Positions 1 through 9,318 are shown, counted from the first letter of the stretch. The stretch: 64,000 nucleotides of DNA from Gammaproteobacteria bacterium 42_54_T18 (GCA_002163245.1 MAAL01000025.1:124001-188000); one strand, 5' to 3'. Numbers and translations are program-made. The notes: generated from the sequence alone by a model not told the origin.

Positions 1-1522
1 CCCCATAACGCAATGGGTCAACTCGATTCCCTGCACCTCCAACGAAGGTAACTTCATATAATGCTGTCACAGAATGTCCAGCCCCAACCTCTCCGGCATC
101 AATCTTATCGTTGTTAAAATCCTCTCGATTTAACGCTCTATTCTCATAACCGATCAATCGATACTCTTGTACGACGTCCGGATTAAATTCCACCTGAATT
201 TTCACATCTTTTGCGATCGTATGAAGAGTTGAAGACATTTCTTCTACTAACACTTTTCGTGCTTCTTGTAGAGTATCAATATACGCATAGTTACCGTTTC
301 CTTTATCAGCTAACTGCTCCATCAAATGATCATTGTAGTTACCCTGGCCAAACCCTAATGTTGTCAAAGATATACCCGATTGACGACGATTTTCAACCAT
401 ATCAATTAGAGACTCAAAGTTCACCGTACCAACATTAAAGTCTACATCGGTTGCCAACAACACCCTGTTAATCCCTCCTTTGATGAAATGAGTTTGGGCT
501 AATTGGTATGCCAGGGTTATACCGGCGGCACCATTAGTAGAACCGCCCGCTTGAAATTGATCGATTTCCCGCATAATTTCCGATTTATCATTTCCAGACT
601 TACCCTCTAACACGACACCAGATGCACCGGCATAAACAACGATTGAGATTCGGTCTTCGGCACGCATTTTCTGAGTAATGAGTTTTAACGATTGTTTTAA
701 CAAACCTATTTTTTGTGGAGAATTCATAGACCCAGATACATCCACCAAAAACACCAAATTTGCATTCGGTAATGCCGAACGATCAATGTCATAACCTTTG
801 ATACCTATGTGTAACAGATGGGAATCTACATTCCAAGGCGAAGGCGCTACTTCCGTTGTGATTAGAAATGGGATATCGGATGTATCTGGCTGTGGGTAAT
901 CATAATTAAAGTAATTAACTAGTTCTTCTACACGTACCGCATTATGTTGAGGTAAACGCCCTCCATTTATAAACCGTCTAACGTTACTGTAACCCCCAGT
1001 ATCTACATCAATACTAAACGTGGAAACAGGGTTATTCAGCGTCAGATGAACCGGGTTCGATTCAATAGCTTTATAATTCTCTCGGTCGACATTCGCTGAC
1101 TGAGGTAAATATTGTGACTGCACATGCTGAGGGGACAGGAAACTCATTCCCATCTTAGCTTTGCTACGCACGGATTTCTTTTCAGCCATTTGCCGCATCA
1201 CTGATGGTGATACTGATACACCCACTGTAGAGACGTGAGGAGAAGCCGCACCCGCAACAACATCAGCTTCTTGCTCTACTAGGTAGTCTATACGACTATC
1301 TATCAAGCCAGAACTACGCTCCTCCTTTGAAACCAACTGAGTTGTATCAATTAACGCATGTTGGGGTGTCTCTTTTGGTGAACCTGTTGCTGAATCTAGG
1401 GTTGAGCCTGTAGATAAATCTACAGTTGAAGTGCTGGCCTCATGCTGACTAACACCGCAGGCAGATAAAAAAAGTGTGCTACTCACTACGAGTGCAATAG
1501 AGGATATTGAAAACTGTTTCAT
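1..1522 (-). CDS. YfbK-type von Willebrand factor A lipoprotein, 3' end outside window
   Basis: Partial gene: it starts at ATG 1522 and is still open at base 1, about 507 codons visible. Seen: an N-terminal signal with lipobox LSAC (Cys22), a Ser/Thr-rich linker, a vWA N-terminal region containing TFSIDVDTGGYSNVRRF, a vWA domain whose MIDAS motif DVSGS lies near residue 258, and a following DUF3520-like part. This domain order is that of the YfbK family (known). It is probably an envelope-anchored, metal-dependent protein-binding module; the partner is unknown. Family members are often near sigma factor or zinc-binding genes, but the downstream neighbour is outside the window. The GGAG ribosome site lies inside a long inverted repeat (1529-1585), which suggests translational control. 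Confidence 0.9.
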   Translation of the reverse strand, partial: MKQFSISSIALVVSSTLFLSACGVSQHEASTSTVDLSTGSTLDSATGSPKETPQHALIDTTQLVSKEERSSGLIDSRIDYLVEQEADVVAGAASPHVSTVGVSVSPSVMRQMAEKKSVRSKAKMGMSFLSPQHVQSQYLPQSANVDRENYKAIESNPVHLTLNNPVSTFSIDVDTGGYSNVRRFINGGRLPQHNAVRVEELVNYFNYDYPQPDTSDIPFLITTEVAPSPWNVDSHLLHIGIKGYDIDRSALPNANLVFLVDVSGSMNSPQKIGLLKQSLKLITQKMRAEDRISIVVYAGASGVVLEGKSGNDKSEIMREIDQFQAGGSTNGAAGITLAYQLAQTHFIKGGINRVLLATDVDFNVGTVNFESLIDMVENRRQSGISLTTLGFGQGNYNDHLMEQLADKGNGNYAYIDTLQEARKVLVEEMSSTLHTIAKDVKIQVEFNPDVVQEYRLIGYENRALNREDFNNDKIDAGEVGAGHSVTALYEVTFVGGAGNRVDPLRYG

Positions 1523-1528
1523 TGGATT

Positions 1529-1585
1529 GCTCCGTTTATATCAAACGTTAGGATGTAAAGGCCTTATGCTTGATATAAACGGAGC
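1529..1585 (-). promoter_or_regulatory. 16-bp perfect inverted repeat covering the ribosome binding site of the vWA gene
   Basis: Arms at 1529-1544 and 1570-1585 are exact reverse complements over 16 bases with a 25-base spacer. In the mRNA of the minus-strand vWA gene the second arm ends in CGGAGC, seven bases before the ATG, so the stem would hide the Shine-Dalgarno sequence. It could act as a translational switch (thermosensor, protein-binding hairpin) or as a DNA operator. The inverted repeat is seen; the function is inference. Confidence 0.7.
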
Positions 1586-1634
1586 TAATTAAAAAGAGGG
1601 TCAAAAATGGGTAAAAATAATTAAAAAAATAAAA

Positions 1635-1946
1635 CTACTTGCTGCCGCCCTTACAATTTGGCGAATCAGGGGCTGAGGCATTCGCTGTTTCCCACTCCTG
1701 ACCAGTGTATGTATGAATCGCCAACGCGTGTACGGGACCATCCACCTCATCTGATAACACCTTATATACCATTTGGTGTCGAGCTACCGATCGCTTGCCC
1801 TCAAATACACCAGAGACTAATACCACTTTAAAGTGTGTCTCTGAGTTAGGGGGGACGCTATGCATATGACTTTCGTTGTCTACCGTAAAATGTAACGGTT
1901 CAAATGCCTCTTGAAGCTTCTTTTCGATAGCAGCTTGTACTTCCAT
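1635..1946 (-). CDS. bolA: BolA family transcriptional regulator / Fe-S partner
   Basis: 103 aa from ATG 1946, chosen because AAGGAA sits six bases upstream; a longer frame back to 2027 lacks such a site. The sequence carries the BolA signature: NES.MHSVPP..ETHFKVVLVS, RHQMVYK and VHALAIHTYT, closely matching E. coli BolA in order and length. BolA proteins work with monothiol glutaredoxins in iron-sulfur homeostasis and affect morphology and stress genes (known). The conserved histidine of the C-terminal HALAIHTY segment is present. The short tail DSPNCKGGSK includes a cysteine, as in enterobacterial BolA. Monocistronic, between the vWA gene and a divergent hypothetical gene. Confidence 0.93.
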   Translation of the reverse strand: MEVQAAIEKKLQEAFEPLHFTVDNESHMHSVPPNSETHFKVVLVSGVFEGKRSVARHQMVYKVLSDEVDGPVHALAIHTYTGQEWETANASAPDSPNCKGGSK

Positions 1947-2172
1947 AATATTCCTTACGCTGAACAGCAAATAATTGGATGAAGGATCAAAGGATCCTAG
2001 TTTAGCCGTTCCATCATGTTTAATCACTACTTACAACAACCTATGCCGACTACCCGTGTGCAACTGCTCAAAAGCCATCAAGCCTTGATACTCCCGGTTA
2101 AATTATAATGAAATTAAAGACTTACGTTTTTTTGCCGATAACATTAATAGGAGGTAGAATAACGCCATTTTT

Positions 2173-2526
2173 ATGATCACAAGAAAAGGAGTAAAACTCA
2201 GCCTTATGTTACCCATGCCAAAGATAGAAAGGCGCCAGATTGACCGGTTAAAATCCAACCGATCTCTGAAAGTCCACAAATCAAAGGCCAGTGATTCTGT
2301 AGAACAAGGGGCCCAAGAGCCTAAAAACTTGTTAAAAGACCGTCGTTCACCCAGTGAAGAAAGGCGGGAAACCGAACAGGAAGTGGCCTTCGAGCGTCGT
2401 CGATCAGATCGACGCCGAGCGTTTCTGCGTAATTCTCGCCAAATGCGAGAAATCTTATCCAATTCAGGTGGTAACTCACCCACCCCGGCCTCTAGACAAG
2501 GCATGTTTATTGACGAAGAAGTTTAG
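2173..2526 (+). CDS. Small hydrophilic hypothetical protein, Arg/Glu-rich
   Basis: 117 aa, not recognised. The middle (about residues 55-85) is a run of charged residues with repeated RR pairs (DRRSPSEERRE, FERRRSDRRR), probably disordered or nucleic-acid binding; there is no membrane segment or signal. Plus strand, upstream of and codirectional with mdh. The start is uncertain: AGGAGG at 2149-2154 is too far from ATG 2173, and AAAGGAG at 2185-2191 could serve the internal ATG 2206 (MLPMPK). An overlapping minus-strand frame (2103-2504) is rejected as antisense. Existence as a gene is moderately supported by reading direction and size only. Confidence 0.5.
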   Translation: MITRKGVKLSLMLPMPKIERRQIDRLKSNRSLKVHKSKASDSVEQGAQEPKNLLKDRRSPSEERRETEQEVAFERRRSDRRRAFLRNSRQMREILSNSGGNSPTPASRQGMFIDEEV

Positions 2527-2703
2527 CATTTACGTTTATTTTGGTGCGCAATGCCTTTCTAAAGGTTCAATCCAGGGCAAAACCCGTCGAATATCAATCT
2601 TTCTGCTATATTTTCCACTTCTTTCGCATTTTTATTGGAATTTCCCAGCGCTGAGGAATAAAATCCCCTCCGTAAAAAACTATCCCCTTGTAGGAGCACA
2701 TCA

Positions 2704-3684
2704 ATGAAACAACCCGTACGCGTCACAGTTACCGGTGCAGCTGGCCAAATCAGCTACTCTCTTCTTTTCCGCATCGCCGCTGGCGAAATGTTGGGCCCAG
2801 ATCAACCCGTTATTCTTCAGTTGCTTGAAATCACTCCAGCGTTAAACGCGCTTAAGGGTGTAGCAATGGAGCTTGACGATTGCGCATTCCCTCTTCTACA
2901 GGAAATGATCTTAACTGACGACCCTATGGTTGCCTTTAAAGATACCGATTACGCATTGCTTGTTGGTGCTCGTCCTCGTGGACCAGGCATGGAGCGTAAA
3001 GATCTTCTAGAAGCTAACGCTGCTATCTTCTCTGCTCAAGGCAAAGCTATTGATGCTGTTGCCAACAAAGCAATCAAGGTTCTTGTTGTAGGTAACCCTG
3101 CAAACACTAACTCATTGATCGCTCAGCGTAACGCGCCAAGCATCGACCCTCGTCAATTTACTGCAATGACACGTTTGGATCACAACCGTGCTATGACTCA
3201 GTTGGCTCAAAAGACTGGTTCAGCGGTTACTGACATCAACAAGATGCTTATCTGGGGCAACCACTCCTCTACTCAGTATCCTGATATCTCAAACACAAGT
3301 GTTAAGGGCGAAGCTGCTACTGGCCTTGTTGAAGACTCATGGTACAAAGAAGAGTTCATCCCTACTGTACAAAAGCGTGGCGCAGCAATCATCGAAGCTC
3401 GTGGTGCATCAAGCGCAGCATCTGCAGCTAACGCAGCCATTTTCCACATGCGTGATTGGGCTTTAGGAACTCCTGAAGGCGATTGGACTAGCATGGGTGT
3501 TTATAGCGACGGAAGCTATGGCATCGACAAAGGTCTTATCTACTCATTCCCTGTTATCTGTAAAGATGGCGATTGGGAAATCGTTCAAGGCGTTGAAATC
3601 AGTGATTTCAGTCGTGAGCGCATGACTGAGACTGAAAAAGAACTTCAAGAAGAGCGTGATGCAGTTTCTCACCTTCTTCCTTAA
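2704..3684 (+). CDS. mdh: Malate dehydrogenase (NAD-dependent)
   Basis: 326 aa; interconverts malate and oxaloacetate in the TCA cycle, cytoplasm. Seen: Rossmann motif GAAGQIS at residues 11-17, substrate-binding arginines in [11 protein letters not shown] (about 90-100), LDHNR at 158-162 with Asp159 and Arg162, and the catalytic His187 in WGNHSS. Length and motifs match the 325-330 aa MDH group related to the cytosolic/actinobacterial type rather than the 312 aa E. coli type (known distinction). ATG 2704 follows GTAGGAG at a good distance. It is followed by a strong terminator at 3711-3740, so it probably ends its transcript. Confidence 0.97.
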   Translation: MKQPVRVTVTGAAGQISYSLLFRIAAGEMLGPDQPVILQLLEITPALNALKGVAMELDDCAFPLLQEMILTDDPMVAFKDTDYALLVGARPRGPGMERKDLLEANAAIFSAQGKAIDAVANKAIKVLVVGNPANTNSLIAQRNAPSIDPRQFTAMTRLDHNRAMTQLAQKTGSAVTDINKMLIWGNHSSTQYPDISNTSVKGEAATGLVEDSWYKEEFIPTVQKRGAAIIEARGASSAASAANAAIFHMRDWALGTPEGDWTSMGVYSDGSYGIDKGLIYSFPVICKDGDWEIVQGVEISDFSRERMTETEKELQEERDAVSHLLP

Positions 3685-3710
3685 TATCGTCTGAAAAGAT
3701 TGTATTAGAA

Positions 3711-3740
3711 AAAAACCGGGCCTTTTGGCCCGGTTTTTTT
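3711..3740 (+). terminator. Rho-independent terminator after mdh
   Basis: A-run, stem CCGGGCC / GGCCCGG with TTTT loop, then seven T residues. It lies 27 bases after the mdh stop. The A-run on the other side makes it usable in both directions. Confidence 0.93.
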
Positions 3741-3779
3741 ATGTGTATATAAGCGTACTTAACGAACACTCATCAGTAA

Positions 3780-3944
3780 CAGGGAAATTATGCCGAAGCG
3801 GAAGCCTATCAAAAGAGAGTTATTTTGAAGGCAGATAACGCATTGGCTCGAAAACTAGATACCGAAATACAAATACAGAAATTATGGGCAGCAGCATTCG
3901 CTAAACGCCTTAATTACGATAGGGACATGAGTACAGAAAAGTAA
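3780..3944 (+). pseudogene. Degraded 3' fragment of a gene, TPR-like start
   Basis: An open frame without a usable start codon runs from the codon after a TAA at 3777 to TAA at 3942-3944. It reads as a plausible protein tail: QGNYAEAEAYQKRV..., then a Lys/Ala-rich helix and ...DRDMSTEK. The opening GNYAEAEAYQKR resembles a tetratricopeptide repeat helix. It sits between the mdh terminator and the terminator at 3964-4002, which would be the natural 3' end of such a gene. I read it as the remnant of a deleted TPR-type gene; a chance open frame is possible. Confidence 0.4.
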
Positions 3945-3963
3945 TTTTAATCTCTCGCGTAAT

Positions 3964-4002
3964 AAAAAGGCCATTTCCCAACCTTGGAAAATGGCCTTTT
4001 TT
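3964..4002. terminator. Bidirectional terminator between the 3.8 kb fragment and rraA
   Basis: Arms AAAAAGGCCATTT (3964-3976) and AAATGGCCTTTTT (3989-4001) pair perfectly, giving A- and T-tracts in both directions. It lies 32 bases from the rraA stop and 20 bases from the end of the 3780-3944 fragment. Confidence 0.88.
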
Positions 4003-4033
4003 ATGTACATCCATTTGGGCTTAATCTAGAAAC

Positions 4034-4525
4034 CTATCCAACCGGCAATTTAAGCGCTACCTCTGACACAATAATCCCATTGTTATCCGCATAAACATTT
4101 TCACCCGGATTAAACGTAACACCACCAAATGTTACAGGGATATTAAGTTGCCCTACACCTTTTCGATTACTTTTTATCGGTATAGTACGCAGCGCTTGCA
4201 CTCCAAGATCTGTATCACCGATTTGATCTACATCTCGTATACAGCCATATATAATCAGTCCAGCCCATCCATTCTGCGCAGCCTTCTCTGCCAACATATC
4301 GCCTAACAAGGCGCACCGAAGTGAACCACCGCCATCAACAACCATCACTCGCCCTTCACCGGGGTTAGCAACATGCTCTTTCACCAGTGAATTGTCTTCA
4401 TGACATTTCACTGTAACAATTTCACCACCAAAGGCTTTTTTTCCACCGTAGTTCGTGAATAATGGCTCGACAATTTTTACTAACTCTGGATTTTCATCAC
4501 AGAGATCACAGGTTACAAAAGACAA
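4034..4525 (-). CDS. rraA: RraA, regulator of ribonuclease E activity
   Basis: 163 aa from a TTG start at 4525. Seen: the family core [52 protein letters not shown] and [11 protein letters not shown]...YADNNGI, matching E. coli RraA along its full length. RraA binds the C-terminal scaffold of RNase E and inhibits it (known). An upstream ATG at 4555 has no ribosome site, whereas GAGGG lies six bases before the TTG, and TTG gives the family N-terminus; I therefore prefer TTG. Codirectional with the next gene upstream (4609), 84 bases apart. Confidence 0.92.
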   Translation of the reverse strand: MSFVTCDLCDENPELVKIVEPLFTNYGGKKAFGGEIVTVKCHEDNSLVKEHVANPGEGRVMVVDGGGSLRCALLGDMLAEKAAQNGWAGLIIYGCIRDVDQIGDTDLGVQALRTIPIKSNRKGVGQLNIPVTFGGVTFNPGENVYADNNGIIVSEVALKLPVG

Positions 4526-4608
4526 AATGATTCCCTCTACTGTATAAAATGGCATTTATGATTGTTCAATAGGCCTGGCTGTATCTCAGATACTAACCTA
4601 TCTATAAC

Positions 4609-5367
4609 CTAACGAGACAGGACCTCTTCAGGGCGACTCGCAAGTTTAATCATATCGCTATGGTCGTAAACATTAACTTTTGGACCATGAGTCACGTCTT
4701 TACCATTAAATATGCATTCATTAACCATACCCTTGGCAACTGATTCAGCCTTAATAGCTGAGTACTTAGACAAACGTCCACTTAACAGTGGGTTCGCCAT
4801 GCTAGCGACTTTAGTGAAAAAATATTCTGAGCGACGCTTGTCATCTCTATCGCCAATTAAAAATGAAGGCTGGTATATTGATAACGAATCGTACTCTAAT
4901 TGGCGAAGCTTAACTTCCAGTTCGCCTTTCACTCGGTTATAGAAAAACGGGGACTTTGAATCAGCACCTATAGCAGTAACCAAATAAAAGGCCTTGGCTT
5001 TCTTAGAACGCCCCAGCTGAGCAGTCTCTAATGCATACTGAAAATCGACTTTTCGAAATGCCGAACGAGACCCTGCTTGCTTTATTGTTGTACCGAGACA
5101 ACAAATAATTGCATCGACTTGAAACAGCTCCTCATGCTCATCCAAGCTATCAAAATCGATCAATATATTACGTAGCTTTTGATTTCGACTATTAATTGTT
5201 CTACGCGTTGGGGCTATCACCTTATCTATACGAGGTGACGCTAACAAATGCTCTAAACAATGTCGCCCAATCAGACCTGTTGCTCCCATCAGCAACACTG
5301 TCATCCCCGTTGATTGATCGCGTTTCTCTGCAATTGACTGAACTTTTTGGCCTTTATGTGATTCCAT
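4609..5367 (-). CDS. NAD(P)-binding atypical SDR oxidoreductase (HTATIP2-like)
   Basis: 252 aa. The N-terminal nucleotide-binding motif is TVLLMGATGLIGRHCLEHLL (residues 23-42), followed by a Rossmann-like fold with CLGTTIKQAGS and a YNRVKGE segment where classic SDRs have YxxxK. The pattern matches the atypical SDR group around HTATIP2/YwnB (known family, substrate not defined). No signal or membrane segment, so cytoplasmic. The first 20 residues are poorly conserved, and Met22 could be the true start. It ends 84 bases before rraA and starts 31 bases after the hybrid kinase on the same strand. Confidence 0.8.
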   Translation of the reverse strand: MESHKGQKVQSIAEKRDQSTGMTVLLMGATGLIGRHCLEHLLASPRIDKVIAPTRRTINSRNQKLRNILIDFDSLDEHEELFQVDAIICCLGTTIKQAGSRSAFRKVDFQYALETAQLGRSKKAKAFYLVTAIGADSKSPFFYNRVKGELEVKLRQLEYDSLSIYQPSFLIGDRDDKRRSEYFFTKVASMANPLLSGRLSKYSAIKAESVAKGMVNECIFNGKDVTHGPKVNVYDHSDMIKLASRPEEVLSR

Positions 5368-5397
5368 GATTTTTACTGCCAGACCCTTATGGTCTGC

Positions 5398-7674
5398 CTA
5401 CGCCGATTTACGTGCCACAGAAGCGGGCAATTCGTTTACCTCACCCTCTTCATCCTCATTTTCATTGGCTTCCCCGAGCCATTTGCGTAGTTTACTACCT
5501 AACTCATCAATATTCACAGGTTTTGCCAAATAATCATCCATTCCAGATGTCAAACATCGCAACTCCTCCCCTTCAACAACACTTGCAGTCATCGCAATAA
5601 TTGGCGTTCTTTCCGTCTCATTTTCTCGCTTTCTTAGTGCCTCCGTAGCCTCGTAACCGTCCATCTCAGGCATCAAACAATCCATTAAGATAACATCAAA
5701 AGGTTTTTGATCCAGAATGCTAAGTGCCTCCTGACCATTGTTCGCTGTTGTCACTTGGTAGCCGAGCTTGGTTAACATTCCTCTAGCAACCATTTGGTTA
5801 ACTTTGTTATCTTCAACGAGTAATACATGTTTATCTTGTTCCTCATAAGAACCACCAGATTTTTTCAACACTTCTTTTATTGGTACTTTCGCTTCATAAT
5901 CAAATAATTTCGCTAACACATGATTAATACTTGAACGAACAACAGGCTTCGTTAACCACTCTATTTCCGGCACATCAGATATAGTACTTTTCAAATCTAT
6001 GCCGCGTTGCGCTAACGAGGTCATAATGACTTGTTTAGGCGGGACAATATCTTTACTCGCCTGAATGCCTTCAGACAACTCCAAATTGTAATTCTGTCGC
6101 AAGGGGCTATTAATATAAACAATATGGTAGGGCCGAGCCTCTTGCTCCCCTCGCTTTAATATCTCGATAATATTTTCAGACGATCTAGCGCTTGCCACCG
6201 CATTAATTGTCATTCCCCAGCTATCCAACTCTGTCCTTAACGACTCTTCTACACCCCGAGGAAACCCCACCAATAGAGCAGTCTTTCCACGTAACGCTTT
6301 TGCCCCGTCATCTTTCTGTGCTTGTTGCGTAGAAACATTTACATCTGCCGTAAACCAAAAATAAATACCTTCTTCCTTCGAGTTCTCAAAGCCAATGTTT
6401 CCCCCCATGCACTCGGCCAACCCTTTACTTATCGCCAAACCCAAACCAGTATCTTCTGTCTGCCCATCTCCCCCTCCGCTGCGACAAAATGCCTCAAATA
6501 TACTTTCTACAATGTCACTAGGTAACACAGCACCACCCAACATAACACTAATGCTGAGACGTCCACTCAGGGTATCACTCCGATCCAAACGCACTCGAAC
6601 AATGATCTCAGTCCCCTTACAAAGCCGAATGGCTTTACTGACTAAGTTAGTCACTATCTGAACGAGACGTTCTTTATCACCTTTTAATCGCAGAGGTATG
6701 TCGCGCTCGTAAATAACACTAAGATCCAAACCACGTCCATGAGCAACAGGGCCAAGCATCTCAAGCACCTGATCCATGCAGCGACGCAAATTAAATACTG
6801 ACTTATTCAGAACAACAGAACCAGAAGCAATTCTAGAAAAATCCAATACATCTTCCAATAAATGTAACAACGCCTCCCCAGAGCTAACGGCTACACCTTG
6901 TAATTTTTGCTGCTGAGGGCTTAACTCGGTATCATCCAACAAAGCTAACATGCCTAATACATTATTCATCGGCGTTCTAATTTCATGAGTAATATTGGTA
7001 AGAAACTCTGCCTTCACTTGACTAGCTTCTGTCGCGACATTCACGGCTTGATTCAAATCCCTCGCTTTAATTTCGAGATCATGACGATCATAAATCGTAG
7101 ACCAATGCCGCTCATTTAACGTCTTTGCTTGCTGCAACAAAAGTGCATAGACACTTAACAACATCCCTCCAATTGCATAAGCATTAATAGTATTTGTGAA
7201 CAGCACTGCGATAATTAGGGGCAAAAAAACAACGCTTTGGAAAAACAGATTTGCACGATAATACGGTGACCATTCCACATTTGCCAAACTGCACAAACCA
7301 ACCGCTAGCACCACTACCAGAAAGGTATTCGTTCCTAGGGGATAAAACAAAACTATATGCACCGAAAAAGCAGCCCATAGCGCCCCTGACAACCAATGAT
7401 TCATCACAAACCAGCGCCGCCATCGAGCAGGACCTGCTCCATATACCGATTCAAAACGCACGACAAGAAAGAACTCGACAGCACCAAGAAGCATAATCAC
7501 AGCACCAAATGCAAGGGTTGTTATCGCATGTTGCTCATACAACTTCCCTGCGGATGCCACCAACAAAAATATGAGAACAATGCCAAGCCACTTATATCGC
7601 CCGTGTTGAGCGATATTCTTATCAATCGTCCGTAATATCTTTTTATCCTGAACAAGCTTTTTCCGGTTTATCAC
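5398..7674 (-). CDS. Hybrid sensor histidine kinase with degenerate ATPase domain and two receivers
   Basis: 758 aa from GTG 7674 (AGG seven bases upstream). Order: cytoplasmic tail, about six membrane helices (residues 28-180), HisKA with phospho-acceptor His230 in THEIRTPMN, a HATPase-like domain (about 330-445), a first receiver lacking acidic residues (about 462-590), and a canonical C-terminal receiver (VLLVEDNKVNQ, VILMDCLMPEMDG, MTAS, KPV). Odd: in the ATP-binding domain the second Asn of the N-box is Lys347 (NLVSKAIRL) and the G1 box DTGxG is missing (SVMLGGAVLP at 376-385), although DTGLGL of G2 is kept. It may be a phosphatase or pseudokinase. No output gene is adjacent. Confidence 0.9.
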   Translation of the reverse strand: MINRKKLVQDKKILRTIDKNIAQHGRYKWLGIVLIFLLVASAGKLYEQHAITTLAFGAVIMLLGAVEFFLVVRFESVYGAGPARWRRWFVMNHWLSGALWAAFSVHIVLFYPLGTNTFLVVVLAVGLCSLANVEWSPYYRANLFFQSVVFLPLIIAVLFTNTINAYAIGGMLLSVYALLLQQAKTLNERHWSTIYDRHDLEIKARDLNQAVNVATEASQVKAEFLTNITHEIRTPMNNVLGMLALLDDTELSPQQQKLQGVAVSSGEALLHLLEDVLDFSRIASGSVVLNKSVFNLRRCMDQVLEMLGPVAHGRGLDLSVIYERDIPLRLKGDKERLVQIVTNLVSKAIRLCKGTEIIVRVRLDRSDTLSGRLSISVMLGGAVLPSDIVESIFEAFCRSGGGDGQTEDTGLGLAISKGLAECMGGNIGFENSKEEGIYFWFTADVNVSTQQAQKDDGAKALRGKTALLVGFPRGVEESLRTELDSWGMTINAVASARSSENIIEILKRGEQEARPYHIVYINSPLRQNYNLELSEGIQASKDIVPPKQVIMTSLAQRGIDLKSTISDVPEIEWLTKPVVRSSINHVLAKLFDYEAKVPIKEVLKKSGGSYEEQDKHVLLVEDNKVNQMVARGMLTKLGYQVTTANNGQEALSILDQKPFDVILMDCLMPEMDGYEATEALRKRENETERTPIIAMTASVVEGEELRCLTSGMDDYLAKPVNIDELGSKLRKWLGEANENEDEEGEVNELPASVARKSA

Positions 7675-7823
7675 TCAAACACCTACAATTAATGCCAAAC
7701 AAAGGGCTACATAACAATAAGTATAGATGAGGGATCAAATAGAGCACAACTAACAAAATCAATAACTTACAGGTACACTCCACAACTAATTGGCATTACA
7801 AGCTCACAATTCAAAACAGCTAA

Positions 7824-9233
7824 TCAATAGTAGTATTTCACCTCTATCTGAAAGTAATCATCAGACTCCAATATACTAAGCTTTCGATCAGTATCGGCCA
7901 AACGCTGTACCTGCTGCAAGGTTTCCACAAATTCTCCATAGGTATTGATTTCACCGTTGAATAAGAACAATAAGCCTTTCTCTTCGACTATGTCTGAGAG
8001 TAGATCAATCGCAAATTGCGTACTTATAGCATCAGAGGTAAACCCGGAATTCGCTAATGAATTAGCAATCTCTAAAACCGATTGACCCAGCTCTTGCTCT
8101 CCACGCTCCGCCACGACCATAGCTAATATTTCCACCCGCCAGCTATCCCCTATACGACGAGACGCCTCGATATTATAAAGTGCCTCATTGGTATCAAAAT
8201 CAATGATGCCACCGATAAGGATTTCCGTAGATTGCTCATCATTAAACGTTATGCGGGTACCAATACCAACATCATGCTCAAAGAACCCAGCAGAATCACT
8301 CCCTCGCTCATCCCATAAATATTCAGTAATCAATGTAACGTCAATATCACTATCAAAGACTGTGTCGAAGGTATATTCCACACCACCCACAGCGGCGGTA
8401 TAACTTTCAACTGGAGATTCTACGGCAATCGCTTCAAGCTTTACCACCCAGCCTTCATAAATATATTCTAATTCAAGGCCAAACTGATCCATACGGGTGT
8501 AGACAGGGATAAGTTTTGGGTCGAAAAGATCGTAATTAAAATCAAAACGTGGATCACGATTAGTTCCAGAGAATATTGATACCGCAACCTCCAAATTGTC
8601 ACCTATAGGCTGTGACCAGCGAACGGCTAAATCAAGATTGTTCTTTTCTACACCGTCATATCGAGCATTATCTACATCAATAACTATAGGTGCCCGCAAA
8701 CGACCATCCTCTCCTTGAAAAGTACGTTCACGAAATCCGGCCAATACGTAGAAATCCAATATGCCAATATCATGAACCAGTGATAGTTGGAATAATGGCT
8801 GCCCTAATTTCTCTGTGGTATCCCCTTCTACAAAATCCTTCTGGTTAACCACATCGACCAAATTTAAAAATTCTGTTCTGCCCCAAAATATACGGGTATA
8901 ACCAAGTTTCGTTTCCCAATTTTCACCCACATGACCCCAGTAAGCTTCACGTAAATCCAAATGGGTACGATTGTCATCTATCTGGTCTAACCGTACAAAT
9001 GGTGTAAACGTAAAACTATCTTCACCATCATTCCAATCAACATAGTATTCAGCTTGAGCACTATAGGAAAAAGCACTTTTAGACTGACCAAACTCACCTG
9101 GGTCATTAAAATAGCGCCACTCTCCATTCATTTCAGCACTCCAGGTTCCGTCTTCGAACAAAGGTTCAAATAACGCATAGGAGGGACTGGATAGCACTAG
9201 CATGGCCAAAGCGGCAACGGCTATTTTATTCAT
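7824..9233 (-). CDS. Outer-membrane beta-barrel protein (DUF1302-like) of an RND export locus
   Basis: 469 aa with signal peptide (cleavage near SYA/LF, residue 20). The body is rich in alternating aromatic and acidic segments typical of beta-barrels and ends ...FQIEVKYYY, a C-terminal aromatic expected for BAM recognition. FWGRTEFLNLVDVVN resembles the conserved WG.S....L.DV.NP stretch of DUF1302 proteins; that assignment is tentative. It is the third gene of a same-strand set with a LolA-like protein and an RND permease, suggesting it is the outer-membrane or acceptor part. A terminator (9279-9318) separates it from the LolA-like gene, so it may have its own promoter or receive reduced readthrough. 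Confidence 0.75.
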   Translation of the reverse strand: MNKIAVAALAMLVLSSPSYALFEPLFEDGTWSAEMNGEWRYFNDPGEFGQSKSAFSYSAQAEYYVDWNDGEDSFTFTPFVRLDQIDDNRTHLDLREAYWGHVGENWETKLGYTRIFWGRTEFLNLVDVVNQKDFVEGDTTEKLGQPLFQLSLVHDIGILDFYVLAGFRERTFQGEDGRLRAPIVIDVDNARYDGVEKNNLDLAVRWSQPIGDNLEVAVSIFSGTNRDPRFDFNYDLFDPKLIPVYTRMDQFGLELEYIYEGWVVKLEAIAVESPVESYTAAVGGVEYTFDTVFDSDIDVTLITEYLWDERGSDSAGFFEHDVGIGTRITFNDEQSTEILIGGIIDFDTNEALYNIEASRRIGDSWRVEILAMVVAERGEQELGQSVLEIANSLANSGFTSDAISTQFAIDLLSDIVEEKGLLFLFNGEINTYGEFVETLQQVQRLADTDRKLSILESDDYFQIEVKYYY

Positions 9234-9278
9234 ACTACTTTACTCATCTAACATCGTGAATAATTTTTTAGAGCGCAC

Positions 9279-9318
9279 AAAAAAGCCACACGACCTTTCA
9301 AGACCGTATGGCTTTTAA
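9279..9318 (-). terminator. Terminator-like hairpin after the LolA-like gene
   Basis: On the minus strand AAAAGCCATACG pairs with CGTGTGGCTTTT (one mismatch), followed by a T-run. It starts four bases after the stop of the 9322-10131 gene and precedes the barrel gene. Confidence 0.75.

Noticed and set aside
2103-2504. 133-codon minus-strand frame
   Set aside because: It runs antisense to the plus-strand Arg/Glu-rich gene, has no ribosome site, and its composition follows from reading the repeated RR/ER codons in reverse.
2354-2707. 117-codon plus-strand frame reaching mdh
   Set aside because: Overlaps the 2173-2526 gene out of frame, low-complexity translation, ends only in the mdh start region.
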